This document shows, in pieces, positions 58,056 to 64,000 of a stretch of 64,000 nucleotides of DNA; the first letter of the stretch is position 1; each line of letters starts with the position of its first letter. The notes below the pieces were generated by a model that saw only the letters and a program-made list of their open reading frames with translations, was not told the origin of the DNA and ran no database searches. Position numbers and translations under genes: made by a program. The stretch is from Desulfobacterales bacterium (GTDB lineage: Bacteria; Desulfobacterota; Desulfobacteria; Desulfobacterales; JAQWFD01), in contig JAQWFD010000016.1 of assembly GCA_028704555.1 (NCBI GenBank), forward strand, positions 16,537 through 80,536, written 5' to 3'.

Positions 58056-58094
58056 ATGACGAAATATCAATTAAAAAGGGCAGGTATACAGAAA

Positions 58095-58169
58095 ATGAGA
58101 GTTTTTTCAGGCAGATTTTATTATTTTTGGTACTATTGTTTTAGTTCCGGTCTGCCTGCGGTCCGCTGA
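58095..58169 (+). CDS. Aromatic-rich leader peptide of aroD
   Basis: 24 residues: MRVFSGR, then FYYFWYYCF, then SSGLPAVR and TGA. Eight of nine consecutive codons (58116-58142) specify Phe, Tyr or Trp, so translation speed here would report charging of all three aromatic tRNAs. It sits between a promoter candidate and a terminator in front of aroD, with RNA segments that fit an attenuator. The coding pattern is seen directly; the regulatory role is inference from the trp/phe attenuator model. Confidence 0.85.
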   Translation: MRVFSGRFYYFWYYCFSSGLPAVR

Positions 58170-58229
58170 TAATATTCGATAACCAGTAATGAAAAGCCTC
58201 AGGCCGACCGGAAAGCCTGGGGCTTTTTT
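58108..58229 (+). promoter_or_regulatory. trp-type transcription attenuator controlling aroD
   Basis: Four segments: 1 = CAGGCAGA (58108-58115), 2 = TTCCGGTCTGCCTG (58145-58158), 3 = 58193-58213, 4 = GCCTGGGGCTTT (58215-58226) plus T-run. 1:2 pair perfectly over eight bases; 2:3 pair over 13 of 14 (58145-58158 with 58200-58213); 3:4 form a 12-bp terminator stem (58193-58204 with 58215-58226). A ribosome stalled on the aromatic codons covers segment 1, favours 2:3 and lets RNA polymerase reach aroD; a ribosome at the TGA covers segment 2 and permits termination. Confidence 0.88.
58193..58229 (+). terminator. Attenuator terminator upstream of aroD
   Basis: AAAGCCTCAGGC / GCCTGGGGCTTT (one G-U pair), loop CGACCGGAAA, six T. 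It ends 20 bases before the aroD start. Confidence 0.92.
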
Positions 58230-58249
58230 AGTTTACAAACGGAGAAATC

Positions 58250-58957
58250 ATGATGCGCTTAGAACCTGCAACACTCGGCGGAAGACCACAAATTGCCGTT
58301 TCGGTCTCTGATGCAGAACCCAACGAAGTGGTTCATTCACGGGGAATTGATGTATTGGAAATTCGTGTGGATCAATTTGAAAACCAGGATTTGGACTATA
58401 TCCTGGGCAGCATTTGCAGCCGGCGTAAAACCGGAATTCTGCTCCTGCTGACGGTTCGAAATGATCCTGCAGAAGGCGGGTGTGCGGGAATCGACGATGT
58501 GAAGAAGCTGAGGATATTCAAGGCTGCCGCCTCCCTGGTGGATGCGGTTGATATCGAACTGCGCTCACCGCTTTTACCGGAAGTGATAAATATCGCAAGG
58601 CAGCAACGTCTCATGACTATTGTCTCATATCATGATGTTGACCGTACGCCCCCGGAATCGGATTTGCGGGGTATCGTGGATCAGGCCAAAGAAAAAGGGG
58701 CCGATGTCGTCAAAATTGCGGTAAAAGCAAATTCATTGGACGATGTGCAAAAACTCATGTTATTTACGCTGCAAAATAAGGATCGAAATGTGATTATCCT
58801 GGCCATGGGACGTGTCGGAGCCATTTCCCGCCTGATATTTCCCCTGGCAGGTTCATTGCTGACCTTCGGCTATGTTTCCAGACCTTCCGCCTCCGGTCAG
58901 ATTCCCCTGGATCTGCTTCAGGAAGATTTAAAGCGGTATTATGGGGACAGGCACTGA
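58250..58957 (+). CDS. aroD: 3-dehydroquinate dehydratase, type I
   Basis: 235 residues; ACGGAGAAATC precedes tandem ATGs at 58250/58253. Third step of the shikimate pathway: dehydration of 3-dehydroquinate through a Schiff-base Lys. Class I signatures: DVLEIRVDQFE, IVSYHDVDRTPP (catalytic His), ADVVKIAVKAN (Schiff-base Lys) and a C-terminal FGYVSRPSASGQIPLDLL. Stand-alone, with no other aro genes nearby, under an aromatic attenuator, which is unusual for this step. Confidence 0.95.
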   Translation: MMRLEPATLGGRPQIAVSVSDAEPNEVVHSRGIDVLEIRVDQFENQDLDYILGSICSRRKTGILLLLTVRNDPAEGGCAGIDDVKKLRIFKAAASLVDAVDIELRSPLLPEVINIARQQRLMTIVSYHDVDRTPPESDLRGIVDQAKEKGADVVKIAVKANSLDDVQKLMLFTLQNKDRNVIILAMGRVGAISRLIFPLAGSLLTFGYVSRPSASGQIPLDLLQEDLKRYYGDRH

Positions 58958-59873
58958 CGGCCTCATGGACCCGTTCGAATCCGTTTTGGCCCCTCCTGCC
59001 GAACTGAAATCTTCAATAACGATTGGACCTTGACTTCTACAACCCTCGACAGGCGCCTGCATCACGCAGAAACCGTAGCTGTTGTGGGGAAAAATTATCG
59101 TATGTTCCCAACCTGTCGCCGGAATCAAAAAATAAGGTGCAGGCGATCATTTTTAAACCAATTAATGAGTCCATTTTTAAACTGCCACAGGGTTGATACA
59201 TTTTCATGCCGCCGCTAGAATGAAGCCTCATTTGCGTGAAGAGCGGAGAGACCATCAACGAGCCGGAAGGCTCTATGCAGCAAAAAAGCGGGGCTCATCC
59301 CTTATGTGGGAGGAAAAGAGCTTTAAGTTTCTTCTTCCGGATGGACTCCTTAAATTTCTTATCTGCCCCATCCATAAATTAAATAATTCGCGGCTTCACG
59401 ATCGTATGCTTCAGATATCACATCTTTTTTTCGGATATGCCTTGTAATATGAGAACAATGTATTGGAAATTTCATTCAGCCAAAAAAGTTAAGTTTTTAC
59501 GCCGAGCCGTAACGGGGCTTTTGTGCAAAAGATTCGTTTATGCTTGAAAAACGGATAACGACGGCCGTTGTCAATGGTATTGACATAGGACCAAATGGAT
59601 GGGTATGATTCAAAAAAATTACTGCATACAAGGATGGTTAGTTATATCAATCCGGAAACGGGGTGGTTTTTTCAAGTTAAGGCAAGTCGAATATTTTAAC
59701 CACAGGAATTTATGGCGTATTTTGAGGGTTAAAATTTGAGGCGGACCTTTGGCAGGCGTTTAATTCAACAGGTCAAGCGCAGAAATTTGAAAAAACAGAC
59801 ATTTCCGTATGGGCACGGTTATGTCCACTCTATTGACTGATTAATGAAAAGCGTGAGATTCATGGGAGGAGCA
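58958..59873. other. Gene-free region between aroD and the GntR regulator
   Basis: About 900 bases. Several short frames are open but none has a ribosome site, family motif or coding-like composition. No repeat-family member detected. Confidence 0.4.
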
Positions 59874-60569
59874 ATGGATTCTTTTTTAAAGAACGAAAAC
59901 TTGTATAAGGCTCTGGATGAGAAAGTAGGGTTCAGAAATAAGAAGGCGATGGTCTATGAAAGCATCAAACAGAAAATCATCGAAGTAGCCCTTCCACCAG
60001 GCCTTCCCATCAATGAATCAGCTCTGGCCCGTATGTTGAATGTCAGCAAAACGCCGGTGCGGGAGGCAGTCCAGCAGCTGGAAAGAGAAAATCTGGTTGA
60101 AAACATTTCTGGTCGCGGATCTTATGTCACCCCTGTCTCGTTTGAATATATTCATGATATTTTTGAGATGAGGGAAGTCCTTGAATGCGGCGCTGCCAAG
60201 CGCGCCGTTCTGGTGGTGGATGGAGAGGAAATCCAATCCCGGATGGCCATGATGGAACAGTCGGAACCGTCCCTGCCGGATACGAGCCAGTCCGAAGGGG
60301 AAAACGCGGAAGACATCCATACGTATATTGTTCGGATGTTGCGAAACAAGGGGTTGATGATGGCCTACAGCCGGGTGTTGGATCATATTGCCAGAATCCG
60401 GAATTTTTTTGCAGATCGAATCATAGCGAATCGTTTTGATAAGATACGCGCCGAGCACATGGAAATTTATAAGGCATTGCTGGCCCGCGATCCGGACCGT
60501 GCAGAAAGGGTCGTGCAGGAACACCTTCGGAATGCGGCTTCTTATATCAAGAATGTCGTGCGGCTGTAG
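59874..60569 (+). CDS. GntR-family (FadR/FCD) transcriptional regulator
   Basis: 231 residues from the ATG at 59874, with GGGAGGAG just before it. Winged helix-turn-helix at residues ~25-85 (INESALARMLNVSKTPVREAVQQLERENLVE), then an FCD helical ligand domain whose metal/ligand positions are partly visible (FEMREVLE; RAEHMEIYKALLARD; VQEHLRNAASYIK). The FCD part is slightly shortened in the middle. Ligand and targets unknown; no operon partner. Confidence 0.87.
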   Translation: MDSFLKNENLYKALDEKVGFRNKKAMVYESIKQKIIEVALPPGLPINESALARMLNVSKTPVREAVQQLERENLVENISGRGSYVTPVSFEYIHDIFEMREVLECGAAKRAVLVVDGEEIQSRMAMMEQSEPSLPDTSQSEGENAEDIHTYIVRMLRNKGLMMAYSRVLDHIARIRNFFADRIIANRFDKIRAEHMEIYKALLARDPDRAERVVQEHLRNAASYIKNVVRL

Positions 60570-61050
60570 CACCACCTGAGGATGAATGCGATACGCCAAT
60601 TTCTTCGACGGCCACCGGTTTTTTTCAGACTGCGCCGCATGGGGTGGATGTAAATATTGAATACGGATTCTGATAAATTCTGCTGAAAATAAAAAATACT
60701 CACACCGGTCTTAAGGGCGTATCCATTATGGCTGCGCCTTTTTTTTCGGCAAAAATGGATTCTTACTTCACCTGAAAATTTCTCAGTAAATCTGAAAAAG
60801 GGGTTCGCAATAAAAAGGAGATTTAAAATTCGGGCTTGATCATAGCTGCGGCCATAACGTTGTGAGGACCGTCCCGGTCGCTCCCGGCTTCTCTATCACG
60901 ATACAGGGGGATGCGCCGGGGTCATGAAGCTAAAGCGCAAAAAATCGGCATCTTTTCCCCCGATCGTGCAATGTCGTACGCCGGCAACGGCCGGGATTTC
61001 GAAACTACACGTAAGAGAATATGGCCGCAGCTATGATCAGGCCCTAAACT
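60570..61050. other. Intergenic region occupied by repeat family 3
   Basis: No gene. It is mainly the family-3 copy at 60832-61044; 60680-60745 contains CTTAAGGGCGTATCC...GGCTGCGCCTTTTTTTTCGG, with a T-run that may be the GntR-gene terminator. Confidence 0.45.
60832..61044. repeat. Palindromic dispersed repeat, family 3 copy C (213 bp)
   Basis: Ends GGGCTTGATCATAGCTGCGGCC and, inverted, GGGCCTGATCATAGCTGCGGCC. Its right arm is the reverse complement of the left arm of copy A over about 70 bases (TTTCGAAACTACACGTAAGA ...), so the two copies lie in opposite orientation. The middle is longer than in copy B. Confidence 0.85.
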
Positions 61051-61518
61051 TCAGGTAAAATTAGACGGATGCTGACGACGGATTGATTGAATCACGCTGT
61101 CGAGCTGTTGAAGAAAACGTGATCGGTCAGACTTTTTTAGCGGTGGGGGGCCGCCCGTTATCTCTCCTGCGTCACGAAGTTCTGACAGCAGGTCCCTCGT
61201 CGCGACCGCCTGACCGATGTTGTTTTCCGTGAACGGCTTTCCGGTTGAGCCAACTACCTGTGCGCCTTCCTTCAGACAACGGCTCGCAAGCGGGATGTCA
61301 GCGGTGACTACGATATCGTTAGGTTGCACGTTTTCCACAATCCAATCATCTGCCGCGTCGAATCCGTTGGCTACAACTTCGAGCGCTATCCATCGTTCAT
61401 TCGGAATTCGCATCCAGGAATTGGCCACCAATGTGACCGAAAGGCGATATCGGTTTGCGACGCGGAACACCTCCTGTTTGACCGGACACGAATCAGCATC
61501 TACAAAAATGTGCAACAA
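61051..61518 (-). CDS. YaiI/YqxD family (DUF188) protein
   Basis: 155 residues, full length. Starts FVDADSCPVKQEVFRVA, the family hallmark, with DIVVTADIPLASRCL and a C-terminal GGPPPLKKSDRSRFLQQLD. The fold is PIN-like and a nuclease role has been suggested, but function is not established. It starts directly next to repeat copy C. Confidence 0.9.
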   Translation of the reverse strand: MLHIFVDADSCPVKQEVFRVANRYRLSVTLVANSWMRIPNERWIALEVVANGFDAADDWIVENVQPNDIVVTADIPLASRCLKEGAQVVGSTGKPFTENNIGQAVATRDLLSELRDAGEITGGPPPLKKSDRSRFLQQLDSVIQSIRRQHPSNFT

Positions 61519-61644
61519 ATGAAACTCCTTACCATCACCCCGGAACTGGTCCGGGTGCCATCAAAGCATCCGAAGCTCCTGGAGTTGGAAACAATATCAG
61601 CATTGGTTACCTTTTGTTCTTCAGGCAGGAGCGGTGTTCCGGCA

Positions 61645-61890
61645 CTATCGCATCGTTGACTTCAGCCGGATCTTTTCACCGGCAACCATGAAATTACCGC
61701 TTCCGAGATGATGAATCGTCCGAGGGTTTTTCACTGTAGGGTCGATCCACGCCTGGATGACTTCAACGACAAATAAGCAATGCCTGGCCGCCATCGCTGT
61801 GTCGGGCCCCGGCACTCGAGATTTGCAAAGCACTCCTCGATGAGAGGGGCGTCGACTTGTGCAGCCTGTCCGGCTGCATTTTGGGGGCGA
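61645..61890 (-). pseudogene. Flavin-reductase-like protein, C-terminal remnant with frameshift
   Basis: One minus-strand frame reads AAQVDAPLIEECFANLECR; a different frame continues AARHCLFVVEVIQAWIDPTVKNPRTIHH and ends AGEKIRLKSTMR. Together they match the C-terminal third of flavin-reductase-domain proteins ('APLIxECxANLECR ... FVxEVVxAWIDP'). The frameshift falls near 61800-61815; the N-terminal two thirds are absent. Confidence 0.75.
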
Positions 61891-62021
61891 TGTAAAATGA
61901 ATGACTCGATCCCTTGTGTTGCTGAGGAGTTTTGAGCCTTTTTGCCCGCGGGTTACATGAAAACAGGGTGTGTAGGTCCCCTTTTTCTCTCCCTTATCAA
62001 TCGCATCAGATAAAAAAATGG

Positions 62022-62906
62022 TTACATATAATCGGTCGGGCTGGTACTCACAGTATCGCTTATGGCGGAAGCTGATTTGATTAAAAAATTCGCTGTGTCG
62101 CTTGTAGGAACGGATTTGCTATCTGTCCACCTTTTATCCTTGTACATGCAGAACTCTTCCGAGCAGGTCTCATGCGCTCCGGCAAAGTTTTTAAGCTTTT
62201 CCACGTCTGCATCCATTATCGGTTTCATTCTGTCATGTACCTTTTGAAATTCTGCCTCAACTTGCGTCAGCCACGCATCGGTTTCTTCACACACAGCCTT
62301 CACTGTTTCTACGCTGCTTCTGAGTTTACCGATTCGCTTGGACAGATATTTCCATTTGACCAGCACTCTGACCCATTTATCACAAGGCGCGGATTCCATT
62401 TTATCTGCTTCCTGCACCACTATGTTAAACTGCTCCATTGCGTGTTTAACCTTCCACCTGTATCGATCGAAATTTTCCACCTCTTTGCCAATTTCCTTGA
62501 GCTTGAACTTGATCTTTTCTTCTGGATTAATACCGTATGCGTTGAGTCTGCCCCCATGGCTCTTTTCCCGAAGCTTGTCGCAGGCCTTATTGCAGGCATT
62601 CTCTAACAAAACATTAAGGCCTGGTATCGGGATTTCACTAAACAAAAATGATAGGGTGGATTGAGTTGCTTTTCCAAAAGCCGACCCAAAAGCGGCCGGG
62701 CTCTGCACTGCCCGCCGAAAAGGGGAAACAAAGCCGGAGTGCAACATTTGTTTCCAGATGCTGGGGTTGGCAGAATAATCAGTAGCAAGCGCATCCAGAT
62801 CTCGTGGCGTTCCTCTGTAAATAACGGTTCCATGGCCCGAAAGGCGATTTTTTGTTCGCTCTGCCGCCAGCGCCGGAGTGCTTGTCGTAAATGGATTCCA
62901 TCCCAT
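62022..62906 (-). CDS. Hypothetical helical protein
   Basis: 294 residues with no family I recognise. Residues 1-~95 are mixed (SGHGTVIYRGTPRDLDAL; a Gly/Ala-rich stretch AAFGSAFGKATQSTLSFLFSE), then ~130 residues are strongly helical and charged with heptad-like spacing, suggesting a coiled coil, followed by a Ser/Thr-rich tail. Cys are scattered, not in a metal motif. It sits between gene fragments and a palindromic repeat, an accessory-looking location. No partner gene is evident; it could be an effector-like or phage-derived protein, but nothing proves it. Confidence 0.55.
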   Translation of the reverse strand: MGWNPFTTSTPALAAERTKNRLSGHGTVIYRGTPRDLDALATDYSANPSIWKQMLHSGFVSPFRRAVQSPAAFGSAFGKATQSTLSFLFSEIPIPGLNVLLENACNKACDKLREKSHGGRLNAYGINPEEKIKFKLKEIGKEVENFDRYRWKVKHAMEQFNIVVQEADKMESAPCDKWVRVLVKWKYLSKRIGKLRSSVETVKAVCEETDAWLTQVEAEFQKVHDRMKPIMDADVEKLKNFAGAHETCSEEFCMYKDKRWTDSKSVPTSDTANFLIKSASAISDTVSTSPTDYM

Positions 62907-62909
62907 TTT

Positions 62910-63020
62910 TTATCTCCCTATTCTTACTTTTTTCTGAAAAACGATGGACCGATAATGGTTTTGAGATAAGTGCCCGTATCTGCGATGACGCCGGTTAAAA
63001 TATTCCAGCATACCTGATAA
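62910..63020 (-). pseudogene. REP-associated Y1 (IS200-like) transposase remnant
   Basis: The minus-strand frame ends with LEYFNRRHRRYGHLSQNHYRS, matching the conserved 'FNRRHRRHGHLFQNRYKS' block of REP-associated tyrosine transposases (TnpA_REP/RAYT). The upstream catalytic HUH part and everything downstream are missing. It lies about 130 bases from the palindromic repeat copy at 63153-63309. Confidence 0.7.
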
Positions 63021-63152
63021 GAATGTTTTAGCATACTGGAAACTAAAGGCAAGCCATTTGTCTTGGAACGGATGCGGAAATGATTCGGTATCAACATAGG
63101 TGATGAAAATCAGCCATTCTGACCCAATTTTTGCATTAAAAGTTATCACTAA

Positions 63153-63309
63153 GGGCTCGCTCAGAAATAAGTTCGAAATTTTAAGTGTTGAGGCGCCTGT
63201 CTGGCAAGGCACGAAAGTGCATGAATATCAAGCATATTCCGAGCTTTCGTAACGCAGCCAGACAGGATGCATCGGCGCTTAAAATGGGAAGTTATTTTTG
63301 AGTGACCCC
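63153..63309. repeat. Palindromic dispersed repeat, family 2 copy B (157 bp)
   Basis: Same length and about 96% identity to 10520-10676, flanked by TAA at 63150-63152 and 63310-63312. The right terminus reads GTGACCCC instead of GTGAGCCC. Confidence 0.92.
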
Positions 63310-63360
63310 TAAGCTGAAGGCTCAAAGCTGAAAGCTCAACAGGGCAAACCAGCTGCCACC

Positions 63361-63745
63361 TTAGTTGCTAAGCCATTCTGTCTTCACTCTCATGGCGCGT
63401 TCAGGATAATTTGTCGTTAATATATCAACATTAAATTGGATTAAATCTCGTATATTTTCCTCTGAGTCAACTGTCCATGCGTCTATTCGATACCCATTTT
63501 TATGTAGAATAGAAATTGTTTCAGAATCAAGAGCCAAGACAAGCTCTCCAGGATCTTCATTATTTCTTATGTTTTCTTTTGCCTCTTCAGTTAAATTTTC
63601 CATCTGAAAAGCAAAAGGACCTATATCCTTAGTGCCTAATTCTTCTGTTTTATTCATAATTTTAGTCGTTTTATCTTCTGTAGATCCAGCCATATAATTA
63701 GGATTCAAAAACAAAAGAGCAGGGATCTCAGGATGTTTTTTTTTA
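63361..63745 (-). pseudogene. Glycerophosphodiester phosphodiesterase, C-terminal remnant
   Basis: About 120 residues. KKHPEIPALLFLNPN at the top of the frame and GYRIDAWTVDSEENIRDLI with VDILTTNYPERAM at the end are the C-terminal part of the GDPD TIM barrel (the WTVD..E motif). The N-terminal His/Glu catalytic motifs are absent. The frame breaks at a run of nine T (63736-63744), and no continuation in another frame is evident upstream. Confidence 0.7.
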
Positions 63746-63760
63746 TTCAGACATAGAAAA

Positions 63761-64000
63761 CCATACCCTATGGGTATGGTCAGAGTTCAAAGGCTTTGCC
63801 ATTTGAACGGCTCATTGATAAACCGAAGATGAGATCTCCCCACAACACATTAAGTGTTTATGATAGTAAAAAAGCTATGAACCCAAATAACGGTTGGGTT
63901 TTATTATATCAGATGGTTACATCTGAATTAATGCCATACTTTATCATATTACGAAACATTTGCTTTACTATATTTTTCTACCTTATTGAATTACACAAAA
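63761..64000. other. Window end: palindrome and orphan terminator
   Basis: A perfect palindrome CCATACCC-TAT-GGGTATGG lies at 63761-63779, and a plus-strand terminator-like hairpin AACCCAA/TTGGGTTTTATTA at 63880-63905, with no plus-strand gene in front of it. The remaining bases are AT-rich, with no supported gene. Confidence 0.5.

Noticed and set aside
59193..59447. 84-residue ORF in the aroD-GntR gap
   Set aside because: No motif, no ribosome site and no neighbour support.

Overview
The window is about 64 kb of bacterial chromosome, roughly 48-50% G+C. The gene set points to a Desulfobacterota (deltaproteobacterial) anaerobe, probably near the Desulfobacteraceae. It includes an NfnAB-type transhydrogenase, a tungsten aldehyde:ferredoxin oxidoreductase with an iron alcohol dehydrogenase under sigma-54 control, an ADP-forming acyl-CoA synthetase, a malic enzyme fused to a phosphotransacetylase domain, a Gld-like ABC system and the tig-clpP-clpX-lon cluster. 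The assignment rests on family recognition only; there is no rRNA in the window.

Layout: 1-8.5 kb is the 3' half of a type 1 BREX phage-defence locus (pglX without its 5' end, an AlbA_2/ATPase accessory gene, pglZ, brxL). 8.5-14.7 kb holds a possible group II intron scrap, tatA, tatD, a repeat-rich gap, nfnA-nfnB and an HD-domain gene. 14.7-17.5 kb is lnt-prfB (prfB with a programmed +1 frameshift). 18.5-23.4 kb is a four-gene ABC/Gld-like operon. 23.6-32.1 kb is a sigma-54 activator, an outer-membrane protein, AOR, Fe-ADH and an MFS carrier, with sigma-54 promoter matches in the adh/MFS divergent region. 32-41 kb holds a DnaJ-like protein, tRNA-Pro, an amidase, tRNA-Leu, tig-clpP-clpX-lon, tRNA-Val and tRNA-Asp. 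41.6-49.4 kb has a PPC-domain protein, malic enzyme, acyl-CoA synthetase and an FAD protein. 49.4-51.1 kb is a collapsed cusCBA-like metal-efflux operon. 52.7-58.9 kb has typA, truC, an EamA exporter, an alpha/beta hydrolase and aroD. The last 5 kb has a GntR regulator, a YaiI-family protein and gene fragments.

The most striking regulatory element lies upstream of aroD. A 24-residue leader peptide is packed with Phe, Tyr and Trp codons, and four RNA segments (1:2, 2:3, 3:4) have the geometry of a trp-type attenuator. This would couple 3-dehydroquinate dehydratase synthesis to charging of the aromatic tRNAs.

A second theme is dispersed palindromic, non-coding repeats. I found three families by eye (184/153 bp; 157 bp twice; 145-213 bp plus partial copies). 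Their termini all begin GGGCY, several copies are flanked by TAA, and both copies of one family sit directly on the TAA stop codon of a gene. A relic of a REP-associated Y1 transposase lies beside one copy. Decay is concentrated at 49.7-51.1 kb and 61.6-63.8 kb.
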